From: Microlunatus endophyticus
GTDB taxonomy: Bacteria > Actinomycetota > Actinomycetes > Propionibacteriales > Propionibacteriaceae
Assembly: GCF_014646195.1 (NCBI RefSeq)
Contig: NZ_BMMZ01000006.1
Coordinates: 124,001-188,000, forward strand
Length of the DNA stretch: 64,000 bases
Direction: 5' to 3'
A program made the translations under genes and the position numbers. The first letter of the stretch is position 1. Each line of letters opens with the position of its first letter. The notes beneath the pieces are model-generated. The model did not search any database. It worked only from the letters and a program-made list of their open reading frames with translations, and was not told the DNA's origin. Below are positions 1 through 8,642 of the stretch, piece after piece.

Positions 1-1
1 G

Positions 2-742
2 GTTGCCGCAGGAGCACTGGCGGCACTGCTCGGCAGCCTCGGTCTACGCTGGCTGTTCGTCGCCGATGCGGCAACCTGCCTGGGCTCGGCCGCGCTGGTC
101 CTGGCCTGGGTCCGCGCCCCTCGCCCGGTCCCGAGGCAGGCCCGGCCAGGCGGCAGCCCGTGGCGGGACCGGCGGTTGTTGATCATGCTCGCGGTCTGCA
201 CCGGGTTCGCCCTGACCTGGACCATCGGGGTCACCGCACTGCCGCTGACCGTCGCGGCGCGTGGGTTCGATCCGTCCCGCACGGGTTGGCTGCTGGCCGT
301 AGGAGCGCTGGTGACCATCGGCGGCCAGCGCTTGTTGCGCAGAGCCGACGCCCGCCCGTTCACGCTGATGGCGATCGGACTTGCGCTGGTTGCCACCGGG
401 TTCGTGGTGTACGCCACCGCGTCCGACTATCCGCTCCTGGCGGTCGGCGCGGCAACGGTCGCCTTCGGCCAGGTCTTTCTGCTCGGCCCGCCGTACGCCG
501 TCGCAGCCGGCCTGGCCGACAACAGCTCGCGGGCCGGCTATCTCGCCGTCTTCGGCACCGGCTGGGGCATCGCGCAGACCGTCGGACCGATCGCCGCAAC
601 CCGATTGCTGACAGCGGGTGTCACCGTGATGTGGCTCAGCGCATCAGCGGTGTGTCTTGCGGTCGCACTGCTACTGCCGCTCGCCGCACGCGGCGTTCTC
701 GGCCGGCGCCCTCGCGACACGCCGCAAATATCAGGGAATTAG
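2..742 (+). CDS. MFS transporter, C-terminal part (5' end outside window)
   Basis: The frame is open from the first bases of the window and ends at the TAG at 740-742, so the N-terminal half is missing. About 246 residues are visible, made of repeated hydrophobic segments (for example the stretch after LRWLFVADA, a loop rich in Pro/Arg, then LLIMLAVCTGFALTW). This fits the second half of a 12-helix major facilitator superfamily exporter, with the Arg/Pro-rich stretch as the central cytoplasmic loop. Substrate cannot be inferred. It converges on sdhB, whose stop lies 14 bases away; no terminator hairpin is obvious between them. Confidence 0.75.
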   Translation, partial: VAAGALAALLGSLGLRWLFVADAATCLGSAALVLAWVRAPRPVPRQARPGGSPWRDRRLLIMLAVCTGFALTWTIGVTALPLTVAARGFDPSRTGWLLAVGALVTIGGQRLLRRADARPFTLMAIGLALVATGFVVYATASDYPLLAVGAATVAFGQVFLLGPPYAVAAGLADNSSRAGYLAVFGTGWGIAQTVGPIAATRLLTAGVTVMWLSASAVCLAVALLLPLAARGVLGRRPRDTPQISGN

Positions 743-756
743 TGACCCCTCGGCAT

Positions 757-1506
757 TCAGTTGCTGTCGCCGCGGACGAGCGCGCCGAGCAGATCGCGGT
801 TGAGCCGGGAGATCGTCTCCAGCGGGATCTCCTTGGGGCAGACCGCGGCGCACTCACCGATGTTGGTGCAACCGCCGAAGCCCTCCTCATCATGTTGGGC
901 GACCATCCCGAGCACCCGGGAATCGCGCTCCGGCTGGCCCTGCGGCAGCAGCCCGAGGTGGGTGATCTTGGCGGCGGTGAAGAGCATCGCGGAGCCGTTC
1001 GGGCAGGCGGCGACGCAGGCGCCACAACCGATGCAGGTGGCCGCGTCGAACGCTTTGTCCGCAGCGTTCTTGGGCACCGGCGCCGCATGGGCGTCCGGAG
1101 CGGCACCGGTCGGCGCGGTGATGTAGCCACCGGCCTGGATGATCCGGTCGAAGGCGCTGCGGTCGACGATCAGGTCCTTCAGGATCGGGAAGCCCTCGGC
1201 CCGCCACGGCTCGATGTCGATCTCGTCGCCGTCCTTGAAGGATCGCATGTGCAGCTGGCAGGTGGTGGTCTGCACCGGACCGTGGGCCTCGCCGTTGATC
1301 ACGACACCGCACATGCCGCAGATGCCTTCGCGGCAGTCGCTGTCGAAGGCGATCGGGTCCTGGCCCTCGTGGGTGAGCCGCTCGTTGAGGACGTCCAGCA
1401 TCTCGAGGAAGGACATGTCCTCGCTGACCTGATCGACCTCATAGCTGACCATCCGGCCGTCGGCCTGCGAATTCGGCTGCCGCCAGACGCGTACGGTGAT
1501 CTTCAC
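757..1506 (-). CDS. sdhB: Succinate dehydrogenase iron-sulfur subunit
   Basis: 249 residues, GTG start at 1506-1504. It carries electrons from the SdhA flavin to the membrane anchor. A plant-type [2Fe-2S] domain holds Cys58, Cys63 and Cys66 ([11 protein letters not shown]) plus a later TTTC cysteine. The C-terminal ferredoxin domain has [12 protein letters not shown] and [12 protein letters not shown], the ligands for the [4Fe-4S] and [3Fe-4S] clusters. It is the last gene of sdhCAB, 22 bases after sdhA. The cluster spacing is that of the Bacillus-type (single cytochrome b) succinate:menaquinone reductase rather than the E. coli Frd type found upstream. Confidence 0.93.
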   Translation of the reverse strand: MKITVRVWRQPNSQADGRMVSYEVDQVSEDMSFLEMLDVLNERLTHEGQDPIAFDSDCREGICGMCGVVINGEAHGPVQTTTCQLHMRSFKDGDEIDIEPWRAEGFPILKDLIVDRSAFDRIIQAGGYITAPTGAAPDAHAAPVPKNAADKAFDAATCIGCGACVAACPNGSAMLFTAAKITHLGLLPQGQPERDSRVLGMVAQHDEEGFGGCTNIGECAAVCPKEIPLETISRLNRDLLGALVRGDSN

Positions 1507-1528
1507 TTGTAGCTCCGTTGATCTCTGA

Positions 1529-3550
1529 TCACTTGTAACTTCTCTGCTTCAACTCGATGAACTTGTAGGTCAGATCTTCCTTGTGCAGAACGGGTTTCCC
1601 GACGTCGCCGGGCTGATCCGTGCCGCCGAACTGCCACGCCGCGACATAGGCGTATTCGTCGTCGTGCCGCAGCGCCTCGCCGTCCTCGGTCTGGCTCTCC
1701 GACCGGAAATGGCCACCGCAGGACTCACGCCGGTGCAGCGCGTCGATGCACATCAGCTCGCCCAGTTCGAGGAAGTCGGCGACCCGGCCGGCCCGTTCCA
1801 AAGCCTGGTTGAGTTCTTCGTTGGTGCCCAGCACCTTGACGTTGGTCCAGAACTCGGTCCGCAACTCCCGGATCAGGCCGATCGCCTTGCGCAGGCCCTC
1901 CTCGTTGCGCTCCATCCCGCAGTACTCCCACATGATGTGGCCGAGTTCCTTGTGGATCGAGTCGACCGTCCGCTCACCGTTGATCGACAACAGGTGATCG
2001 ATCCGGGATTGCACCGCCTGCTTGGCCTCGACCGCCGCCGGGTGGCTCTCGTCCAGAGCATCGAACGGGCCGTCGGCGAGATAGTCGCCGATGGTGTTCG
2101 GCAGTACGAAGTAGCCGTCGGCCAGGCCCTGCATCAGTGCGCTCGCTCCCAGCCGGTTGGCACCATGATCGGAGAAGTTGGCCTCGCCGGTCACGTACAA
2201 GCCGGGGATGTTGGACTGCAGATCGTAATCGACCCACAAGCCGCCCATCACGTAGTGCACGGCCGGGTAGATCCGCATCGGCACCTGGTACGGCGACTCG
2301 CCGGTGATCCGCTCGTACATGTCGAAGAGGTTGCCGTACTTGGCGGCGATCTGGGCCTGGGTCATCCGCGACAGCGCGTCGGAGAAGTCGAGGTAGACGC
2401 CGCGGCGGAAGTCGCCGACCTTCGGGCCGACACCGCGCCCCTCATCGCAGACGTACTTGGCGGCCCGGGAGGCGATGTCACGGGGCACCAGGTTGCCGAA
2501 GGACGGGTAGATCCGCTCCAGGTAGTAGTCGCGATCCTCCTCGGCGATGTCGCGGGGATCCTTTTCGCAGTCCTCGATCCGCTTCGGGACCCAGATCCGG
2601 CCGTCGTTGCGCAGCGACTCGCTCATCAGGGTGAGCTTGGACTGGTAGTCGCCGGCCACCGGGATACAGGTCGGGTGGATCTGCGTGTAACAGGGATTGG
2701 CCATCAGGGCGCCCTTGCGGTGCGCCCGCCAGGCCGCAGTCACATTGGAGCCCATCGCGTTGGTGGACAGGTAGAAGACGTTGCCGTAACCGCCGCTGGC
2801 CAGCACCACGGCATCGGCGAAGTGGGTCTCGAGCTCGCCGGTGACCATGTTGCGGACGATCACCCCGCGGGCGCGGCCGTCGACGATCACCAGTTCCTGC
2901 ATCTCGTGCCGGGTGTACATCGTCACAGTGCCGGCGGCGATCTGCCGCTCCAGGGCCTGGTAGGCACCCAGCAGCAACTGCTGCCCGGTCTGGCCGCGGG
3001 CGTAGAACGTCCGCGACACCTGGACGCCACCGAAGGAGCGGTTGTCCAGCAGCCCGCCGTATTCGCGGGCGAACGGCACGCCCTGGGCCACGCACTGGTC
3101 GATGATCTGGGTGCTGGTCTGGGCCAGCCGGTAGACGTTGTCCTCCCGGGACCGGTAGTCGCCACCCTTCACGGTGTCGTAGAAGAGCCGGTAGACCGAG
3201 TCGCCGTCGTTACGGTAATTCTTGGCCGCGTTGATGCCGCCCTGGGCGGCGATCGAGTGCGCCCGTCTCGGGCTGTCCTGATAGCAGAAGCTTTTGACGT
3301 GCATGCCCGATTCGCCGAGTGTGGCGGCCGCGGATGCGCCCGCCAAGCCGGTGCCGATGACGATCACGCTGAGCTTGCGGCGATTGGCGGGATTCACCAG
3401 TCGTGCGGAGAAGATCCGCTGCTGCCACTTGGCGTCGATCGGACCGTCCGGCGCCTTGGTGTCGGCGATCGCATCCCCCTCGACGTAGAGCGAGTCCGCG
3501 TCCACCCCCAGGGTCGGATCGGGGGTGGTCGGTGCCTGAGAGTCGGTCAT
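1529..3550 (-). CDS. sdhA: Succinate dehydrogenase flavoprotein subunit
   Basis: 673 residues from the ATG at 3550-3548 ([10 protein letters not shown]). An upstream in-frame extension reaches into sdhC and is not credible. It oxidises succinate to fumarate with covalently bound FAD. Visible are the Rossmann dinucleotide fold ([19 protein letters not shown]), the FAD-attaching His region ([15 protein letters not shown]), and the substrate/FAD motif [19 protein letters not shown]. The length is typical of the long SdhA of epsilon-proteobacteria, Bacillus and actinobacteria. It starts 20 bases after the sdhC stop and is followed 22 bases later by sdhB, so the three form one operon. Confidence 0.94.
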   Translation of the reverse strand: MTDSQAPTTPDPTLGVDADSLYVEGDAIADTKAPDGPIDAKWQQRIFSARLVNPANRRKLSVIVIGTGLAGASAAATLGESGMHVKSFCYQDSPRRAHSIAAQGGINAAKNYRNDGDSVYRLFYDTVKGGDYRSREDNVYRLAQTSTQIIDQCVAQGVPFAREYGGLLDNRSFGGVQVSRTFYARGQTGQQLLLGAYQALERQIAAGTVTMYTRHEMQELVIVDGRARGVIVRNMVTGELETHFADAVVLASGGYGNVFYLSTNAMGSNVTAAWRAHRKGALMANPCYTQIHPTCIPVAGDYQSKLTLMSESLRNDGRIWVPKRIEDCEKDPRDIAEEDRDYYLERIYPSFGNLVPRDIASRAAKYVCDEGRGVGPKVGDFRRGVYLDFSDALSRMTQAQIAAKYGNLFDMYERITGESPYQVPMRIYPAVHYVMGGLWVDYDLQSNIPGLYVTGEANFSDHGANRLGASALMQGLADGYFVLPNTIGDYLADGPFDALDESHPAAVEAKQAVQSRIDHLLSINGERTVDSIHKELGHIMWEYCGMERNEEGLRKAIGLIRELRTEFWTNVKVLGTNEELNQALERAGRVADFLELGELMCIDALHRRESCGGHFRSESQTEDGEALRHDDEYAYVAAWQFGGTDQPGDVGKPVLHKEDLTYKFIELKQRSYK

Positions 3551-3570
3551 AGGGTCAGCCTCCGCGTTTC

Positions 3571-4311
3571 TCAGTGGATCACGCCAACGACGATCGCCCA
3601 CGGCACCAGCAGGAAGCCGATCGCGATCCCGAAGGACAGGATGTAAGCCAGGATGTTCAACCGTCGCCGCGCCTTCAGGCCGGTGTGGGCGCCGAGGGTG
3701 GTCAGCGCGCTCCAGACGCCGTGCCGCAGATGGAAGCCGACAGCGATCATGCCGAGGGTGTAGATCAGTACGACCCACCAGACCTTGAAGTTGTTCAGCA
3801 GCAACTGGTACGGGTCCGGGGTCGCGCCGCCCGGGTGGATCGTGCCCGCGGTCAGGTTGAGCAGGTGGAAGATCACGTACAGGCCGAGATAGACGCCGCC
3901 GATGCGGAGCGTGAAGGAGGCGTACGAGCGCTGGTTGCCGCGCCGGCCCTTGTTGGTCTGGTAGCGCCTGCCCGCCCCGGTCCGCGCCCGCCAGTCCCGT
4001 ACGGTCAGGTGTGCGGCCGCGTAGATGTGGCCCAGCACCGCGATCAGCAGCACGACACCGATGATCCAGAGGAACCAGTTGTAGTGCAGGATCGGTACGC
4101 CGAACTGGTGCAGATGGGTGGCGTAGGCGTTGTAGACCTCGCGACCACCGAACGCCTGCAGGACCCCGTACACATGCAGGATCAGGAACAGCACCATGAA
4201 CAGCCCGGTTACCGCCATCAGCGCCTTCAGCGCCACCGTCGACCGGCGGGCCCGCTGCAGGGGTGTCAGTACACGCGGAGCGGCTCCAGAATTCGGGGTC
4301 GTCGTCGCCAC
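3571..4311 (-). CDS. sdhC: Succinate dehydrogenase cytochrome b membrane subunit
   Basis: 246 residues, GTG start at 4311. Five hydrophobic segments are visible (about residues 28-50, 78-102, 136-153, 177-195, 219-244). Histidines at 46, 95, 149 and 194/197 fall inside helices and are candidate axial ligands for two b haems, as in the one-polypeptide Bacillus/Wolinella anchors. It anchors SdhAB and passes electrons to or from menaquinone. A TAGTGT box (4324-4319) sits 7 bases before the GTG, so the transcript may be leaderless. First gene of sdhCAB. Confidence 0.9.
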   Translation of the reverse strand: MATTTPNSGAAPRVLTPLQRARRSTVALKALMAVTGLFMVLFLILHVYGVLQAFGGREVYNAYATHLHQFGVPILHYNWFLWIIGVVLLIAVLGHIYAAAHLTVRDWRARTGAGRRYQTNKGRRGNQRSYASFTLRIGGVYLGLYVIFHLLNLTAGTIHPGGATPDPYQLLLNNFKVWWVVLIYTLGMIAVGFHLRHGVWSALTTLGAHTGLKARRRLNILAYILSFGIAIGFLLVPWAIVVGVIH

Positions 4312-4434
4312 GCGGCCAACACTAGACCTGAGTCCTCACTGGCATTAAGCCAGGACCCGCCGATGTGGCGATAGTCATAGTCGATTCCGTCGGCCTCCTG
4401 CGGCTGCCGCGATGGCGCAGCCCCGGGTGCCCGT

Positions 4435-4454
4435 TCGAGGGGACGACCCCTCGA
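4435..4454. repeat. Hairpin copy 1 (8-bp stem, ACGA loop)
   Basis: TCGAGGGG at 4435-4442 pairs perfectly with CCCCTCGA at 4447-4454 around the tetraloop ACGA. It is followed by CCCCCGGA, as in copy 2, which shows the two hairpins belong to one repeated unit. No T-tract follows, so intrinsic terminator function is possible but not clear. Confidence 0.75.
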
Positions 4455-4569
4455 CCCCCGGACCGGTCCGGTCAACATACTCCTTACGGCGTCGTTGCTC
4501 CGCGGGCTCCGCAACCTTGATTCGTCTGCTCCCTGCTGCTGCCGCGATCGGGCACCAGCAATCGCCAGT

Positions 4570-4591
4570 TCGAGGGGGACGACCCCCTCGA
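4570..4591. repeat. Hairpin copy 2 (9-bp stem, ACGA loop)
   Basis: TCGAGGGGG at 4570-4578 pairs with CCCCCTCGA at 4583-4591 around the same ACGA loop as copy 1. The stem is one base pair longer and still perfect, which is a compensatory change that supports selection on the fold. Confidence 0.75.
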
Positions 4592-4731
4592 CCCCCGGAT
4601 CGGTTCCGTCCTCGAATCGGCTTCTGACGTCATTGCTTCGCACGCTCCGCAACGACCTCACTGCGCTCGCGGCGGGCGGCTGGTTCTCGTCGCGACTTCC
4701 GGCCGGTGAGGGCGAGGAGCCAGTCGAATGG

Positions 4732-5175
4732 TCACAAGGCGGCCATCAGGACGAGGATGATCATGATGGCTGAGGCGACCACGGCGCCGCCGTAGCAAAG
4801 GGCGCCGACCAGCGTGCGGCGTTTGATCTTGAGGCCGTCGTAGAGCAGGTAGCGCAGCCGATGCGCGCTGTGCACGATCAGGACGATGAAGCCGATGATC
4901 ATCAGGATGATCGTGACCGGGTTGGTGATCACCGCGGACAGATGACCGAAATCGGGCTGCAGCCAGCCGAGCGGAATCGCGATCCCGAACAGGAAGGCGG
5001 CGACCGGGAGCAACACTGCCGCGATCATGCCACCCGCCGAGAATCCCAACCACACGAAGGGTTCGGCCGGTGGTCTGCGCCGGGTCGCCGACCGCCGCGA
5101 GGTTGCTGCCTTCCGCGCCGGAACCCGCAGCGGTGTCGGCTGCGAGGCGGGATGGGGAGCCGAATGAGACGTCAT
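4732..5175 (-). CDS. frdD: Fumarate reductase membrane anchor subunit D
   Basis: 147 residues, ATG at 5175-5173 overlapping the frdC stop (ATGA). Three hydrophobic helices (about 45-70, 82-102, 120-145) follow a basic N-terminus. The segment SAHRLRYLLYDGLKIKRR after helix 2 resembles the HGMHDLK-type loop of FrdD. With FrdC it anchors FrdAB and binds menaquinol. It is recognised mainly by position (fourth gene of frdABCD) and topology, as these subunits diverge quickly. Confidence 0.85.
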   Translation of the reverse strand: MTSHSAPHPASQPTPLRVPARKAATSRRSATRRRPPAEPFVWLGFSAGGMIAAVLLPVAAFLFGIAIPLGWLQPDFGHLSAVITNPVTIILMIIGFIVLIVHSAHRLRYLLYDGLKIKRRTLVGALCYGGAVVASAIMIILVLMAAL

Positions 5176-5582
5176 CGCAACACCAGCCAGAGAACGAGAA
5201 CGGTGACGATCGCCAGGACGACGTACTCGCCGGTCACAACCGCCCGCGCCGGAACAGCACGACCGCGGACACGCAATGCCATTGCCTTGGGCGTCAGGAG
5301 GAACCAGGTCACCGTGTGCAGCGCGGCGAAGGCGAAGGCGAGTACGTTGATCACCACGACCCAGGCCTGACCGGCCCAGTCCATGAATCCGCGATAGGAG
5401 TCGGCGCCCCGTCCGACGGAGAAGACCATGATCACCAGGAAGGCCACCAGCCAGGCGATGAAGATGCTGCTCAACTCCCGCAGCACGAAGAGCAGATAGG
5501 TCGGCTTGCGCAGCCACCACCAGACCGACACCGGTCGTCGATAGGCGCGCGGCCGCGAGCGGCCCGGGGTCTGGACACTCAT
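5172..5582 (-). CDS. frdC: Fumarate reductase membrane anchor subunit C
   Basis: 136 residues, ATG at 5582-5580 overlapping the frdB stop (ATGA). Three helices are visible (about 30-53, 72-94, 113-135). The N-terminal [18 protein letters not shown] matches the conserved start of FrdC, where an Arg-Glu pair sits at the membrane entry of helix 1. It is a haem-free anchor of the E. coli and Mycobacterium type. Both of its junctions are 4-base overlaps, so B, C and D are translationally coupled. Confidence 0.9.
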   Translation of the reverse strand: MSVQTPGRSRPRAYRRPVSVWWWLRKPTYLLFVLRELSSIFIAWLVAFLVIMVFSVGRGADSYRGFMDWAGQAWVVVINVLAFAFAALHTVTWFLLTPKAMALRVRGRAVPARAVVTGEYVVLAIVTVLVLWLVLR

Positions 5583-6352
5583 CGGCCACCCCTGGGCAGC
5601 AACACGGCGCGTACGGATTCCTGGGCAGCCTTGAGCTTGTAGCGCTGGATGGCCGAGGCCGGGTCGACATGTTTCGGACAGACCCGGGTGCACTCGCCGA
5701 CGAAGGTGCAGCCCCACAGCCCTTCGCGTTCGATCAACACGTCGAGCCGCTCGCGGGCGCCCTGGTCGCGGGAGTCCAGGTTGTATCGCTCGGCCAGCGC
5801 GATCGCCGCCGGCCCGGTGAAGTCCGGGTCCAGGCCGTAGACCGGGCAGGCCGAGTAGCACAGCATGCAGTTGATGCAGGAGCTGAACTGGCTGTACGCG
5901 TCCAGCTCGGCCGGGGTCTGCAGGAACTCCCCCGCGTGCACGTCGACGTCACCGTCGTCGCGGATGATCCACGGTTTGACGGTCGGGAGCTTGTCCAGGA
6001 AGTCGGTGATGTCGACCACCAGATCCCTGATCACCGGGAAATTGGACAGCGGCTCGACCCGCACCGGTCCAGGCGCGAAATCGCTGAGGAACGTTCCGCA
6101 CGACAGGCTCGGCCGACCGCCGACATTCATCCCGCAACTACCGCACACCCCCATCCGGCAGGACCAGCGGTAGGACAGGCTCGGGTCGAGGCTGTCCTTG
6201 ACGTAGTTGAGGCCGTCCAGCACCGTCCAGTCCTTGCGCAACGGCACAACGTAGGACTGGGTGTGCGGCTCGGTGTCCCCGTCCGGCTCGTACCGGGTGA
6301 CCTCGAGGGTGATGCTCTCCTCGGCGGCCCGTGCCGCTGCTTCCAAAGTCAC
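5579..6352 (-). CDS. frdB: Fumarate reductase iron-sulfur subunit
   Basis: 257 residues from GTG 6352-6350. I prefer this start to the in-frame ATG at 6388 because it lies 2 bases after the frdA stop and 5 bases after a GGGAGG ribosome site. [2Fe-2S] ligands are Cys65, Cys70, Cys73 and Cys85. The C-terminal domain has [12 protein letters not shown] and [12 protein letters not shown] for the [4Fe-4S] and [3Fe-4S] centres. It links the FrdA flavin to the menaquinol site formed by FrdCD. Confidence 0.92.
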   Translation of the reverse strand: MTLEAAARAAEESITLEVTRYEPDGDTEPHTQSYVVPLRKDWTVLDGLNYVKDSLDPSLSYRWSCRMGVCGSCGMNVGGRPSLSCGTFLSDFAPGPVRVEPLSNFPVIRDLVVDITDFLDKLPTVKPWIIRDDGDVDVHAGEFLQTPAELDAYSQFSSCINCMLCYSACPVYGLDPDFTGPAAIALAERYNLDSRDQGARERLDVLIEREGLWGCTFVGECTRVCPKHVDPASAIQRYKLKAAQESVRAVLLPRGGR

Positions 6353-6354
6353 GG

Positions 6355-8118
6355 CTACCTCCCGTAGACCCGCTCCCCCGGTTGCCATCGAGTGATGGTC
6401 ACCGGCAGTTGTTCGGTCCGCAGCCCGCCGCCATCGTCGCGGTGCACGAGTTGGTGGACCAGGAATCGTGCGTCATCGCGCTTCGGGAAGTCGGTGCGCT
6501 GGTGTGCGCCCCGGGACTCCTCGCGCTGCCCCGCAGATATCAACATCGACTGCGCGATGTCGAGCATGTTGGCCAGTTCGAGTGCTGTGGTGAGCTCGGT
6601 GTTGAACGCCCGGCTGGCGTCGGCCACCCCGGCTTTGGCCATCCGTTGCTGCAACTCGGCCAGTTCACCGGCTCCGGTCGCGATATCTGGCCCGTTGCGG
6701 TAGATACCGGCGGCCGTCTCCATCGTGTGCTGCATCTGCTCGCGGATCTCCGGCACCCGCTCGCTGCCGTCGCGGCCGATCAGCTCGGTACGCAGCCGGC
6801 GTGCCTCATCGTCGGCCTGGGCCCGGATCGCGGCCTCCACGGTGCCGGGCCGGTCACCCACCGACCGCACGTACGCCGCAGCGGCCTTGCCGGCCCGCGC
6901 CCCGAAGACCAGCGTCTCCGGCAGCGAGTTCGAGCCGAGCCGGTTGGCACCGTTGATGCTGACGCAGGCGGTCTCGCCTGCGGCGTACAGACCCTCGATC
7001 GGGGTGGCGCCGTTGATGTCGGTGTGGACGCCGCCCATCATGTAATGCACCACCGGCCGGACCGGGATCAGTTCCTTGACCGGGTCGATCCGCTCGTACT
7101 TCAGGCAGAGCTCGCGAACGAACGGCAGTTTGGTGTCGATCAGCTTGGCGCCGAGATGCCGAAGATCAAGGTTGACGACCGCGCCGTACGGAGTGTCGAT
7201 CGCCCTGCCCTTCTGGATCTCACCGTAGATCGCCTGGGACACCCGGTCCCTGGGCCCGAGTTCCATGCTGCGCAGCACCGGTGTCGGCGTCGGCTTGCCC
7301 AGGTCGTAGTCCTGCAAGAAGCGGTAGCCGTCCTTGTTGAGCAGCCAGCCGCCCTCGGCCCGGGCGGCCTCGGTGATCAGGATCCCGGTGAACGGCAACC
7401 CGGTCGGGTGGTACTGGACGAATTCCATGTCCTTCAGCGGCGCGCCGGCCCGCAGTGCCAGCGCCATGCCGTCGCCGGTGTTGATGTTGGCGTTGGTGGT
7501 GAAGGGGAAGACCTTGCCGCAGCCCCCGGTCGCCAGGATGACCGCCTTGGCGGTGATGGCGTGGATCTCCCCGGTCGCCAGCTCGACCGCGACAACGCCG
7601 TGTACGCGCCCGTCGTCGACCAGCAACTTGGTCACGAACCATTCGTCGTAGCGGCGCAGCGTCGAATACTTCAGCGAGGTCTGGAAGAGCGTGTGCAACA
7701 GGTGGAAGCCGGTCTTGTCGGCGGCGAACCAGGTGCGCATCTTCTTCATGCCGCCGAAGGCGCGGACCGCGATCTGGCCGTCGGGCTGCCGGCTCCACGG
7801 ACATCCCCAGTGCTCCAGCTGCAACAACTCGTGCGGAGCCTCGTTGACGAACGCCTCGATCGCGTCCTGGTCGCCGAGCCAGTCGCTGCCGGAGATGGTG
7901 TCGTAGATGTGCTCCTCGATCGTGTCGTCCTCCGCGGCGACACCAGCGGCGCCGCCTTCGGCAGAGACGGTGTGGCTGCGCATCGGATAGACCTTGGAGA
8001 CCATCGCGATGTCGAGATCAGGGCTGGACTGCGAAATCCCGATCGCAGCCCTCAGCCCGGCTGCACCACCGCCCACGATCAGCACGTCGTGGGCAGCAAC
8101 CATCACGCCGTCGCTCAC
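6355..8118 (-). CDS. frdA: Fumarate reductase flavoprotein subunit
   Basis: 587 residues from GTG 8118-8116, preceded by a CGGAG ribosome site. A longer in-frame extension to 8331 has no flavoprotein features. FAD fold [15 protein letters not shown]; covalent FAD His in [11 protein letters not shown]; catalytic region [20 protein letters not shown]; and the terminal FAD motif [18 protein letters not shown]. It reduces fumarate in anaerobic respiration and can run in reverse. First gene of frdABCD; the 524-base gap upstream holds its promoter. Confidence 0.94.
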   Translation of the reverse strand: MSDGVMVAAHDVLIVGGGAAGLRAAIGISQSSPDLDIAMVSKVYPMRSHTVSAEGGAAGVAAEDDTIEEHIYDTISGSDWLGDQDAIEAFVNEAPHELLQLEHWGCPWSRQPDGQIAVRAFGGMKKMRTWFAADKTGFHLLHTLFQTSLKYSTLRRYDEWFVTKLLVDDGRVHGVVAVELATGEIHAITAKAVILATGGCGKVFPFTTNANINTGDGMALALRAGAPLKDMEFVQYHPTGLPFTGILITEAARAEGGWLLNKDGYRFLQDYDLGKPTPTPVLRSMELGPRDRVSQAIYGEIQKGRAIDTPYGAVVNLDLRHLGAKLIDTKLPFVRELCLKYERIDPVKELIPVRPVVHYMMGGVHTDINGATPIEGLYAAGETACVSINGANRLGSNSLPETLVFGARAGKAAAAYVRSVGDRPGTVEAAIRAQADDEARRLRTELIGRDGSERVPEIREQMQHTMETAAGIYRNGPDIATGAGELAELQQRMAKAGVADASRAFNTELTTALELANMLDIAQSMLISAGQREESRGAHQRTDFPKRDDARFLVHQLVHRDDGGGLRTEQLPVTITRWQPGERVYGR

Positions 8119-8642
8119 CGGGACACTCCGGGCCGGGCGGTCACACGTGAACATCGAGCACGTTGCAGGTACATCGTCGGACCCATCAACGCGGCTGTAC
8201 CGAGCCCCTGAATCCAGCGGGCCCGAACGAACGTGTGCAGTCGCTATGCCATAGATATCGCGTTCGGGCCGGATTTGGGAAGGGGCTGGCGGGGATTCGG
8301 GGCGCGACCCTCGACCAAAGGTGCAGATCAATTCGCGACGGATCCCGTGTGCGCCCGAGCCGGTGATAATTCGCCCACCTCACGCTCAGGTCACGGTCAC
8401 ATCACCGCGCTCGGGGCGGCTTATAACACAACGGCTGTTACAGACGTGGCTGACGTGGCCGATGTTTCGTGATAAAAGTTCCATTAGCGCTGTCGATCGG
8501 GGCGACGGCCGGGTTTCTGCGGTGCGATGCACCCACGGAACCTCACAACTGCATCACAGCACCATCACGATCCGCCCAGCAAGAACACCCGTCGCCCCAG
8601 GTCCGGGCCCATCGCCCGCTCGCAGAAAGCACCTCGTTCGCC
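8119..8642. other. Divergent intergenic region between frdA and the GH25 lysozyme gene
   Basis: 524 bases with no convincing gene. It should carry the frd promoter (minus strand) and the lysozyme promoter (plus strand). Features seen: a 10-bp inverted repeat at 8220-8229/8261-8270; a TAACA/TGTTA dyad near 8424-8440; two 9-base GACGTGGCT/GACGTGGCC units near 8443-8460; and AT-richer stretches near 8410-8490. Nothing resembling a known riboswitch was recognised. Confidence 0.5.
8220..8270. repeat. Inverted repeat upstream of frdA
   Basis: GGCCCGAACG (8220-8229) is repeated as the exact reverse complement CGTTCGGGCC (8261-8270), separated by 31 bases that include TATGCCATAGATATCG. It lies about 100 bases upstream of the frdA start. 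It could be a paired regulator site or a leader hairpin. Confidence 0.55.

Larger units (their letters stand above)
4312..4731. other. Intergenic gap between frdD and sdhC with two related hairpin units
   Basis: 420 bases without a credible gene. Besides the sdhC promoter near 4320-4345, it contains two diverged copies of a unit of about 60 to 120 bases (near 4400-4520 and 4530-4650). Each has a CTGCCGCGAT segment, then a perfect hairpin with an ACGA loop, then a CGACCCCCGGA-like tail and a CTCCGCAACG-like end. It lies after the frd stop and before the sdh promoter, so it could terminate frd transcription. Confidence 0.6.

Noticed and set aside
1583..3646. A 687-codon open frame on the plus strand opposite sdhA
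   Set aside because: It is an antisense shadow of a clearly conserved gene; long open antisense frames are expected at this GC content, and its protein is low-complexity Val/Gly/His/Asp.
4312..4731. Possible insertion-sequence ends around the hairpin units
   Set aside because: The two copies are in direct, not inverted, orientation and no transposase remnant lies between or beside them.
6331..8211. A 626-codon plus-strand frame opposite frdA
   Set aside because: Same reason; no ribosome site and no recognisable motif, while the minus strand has full flavoprotein motifs.
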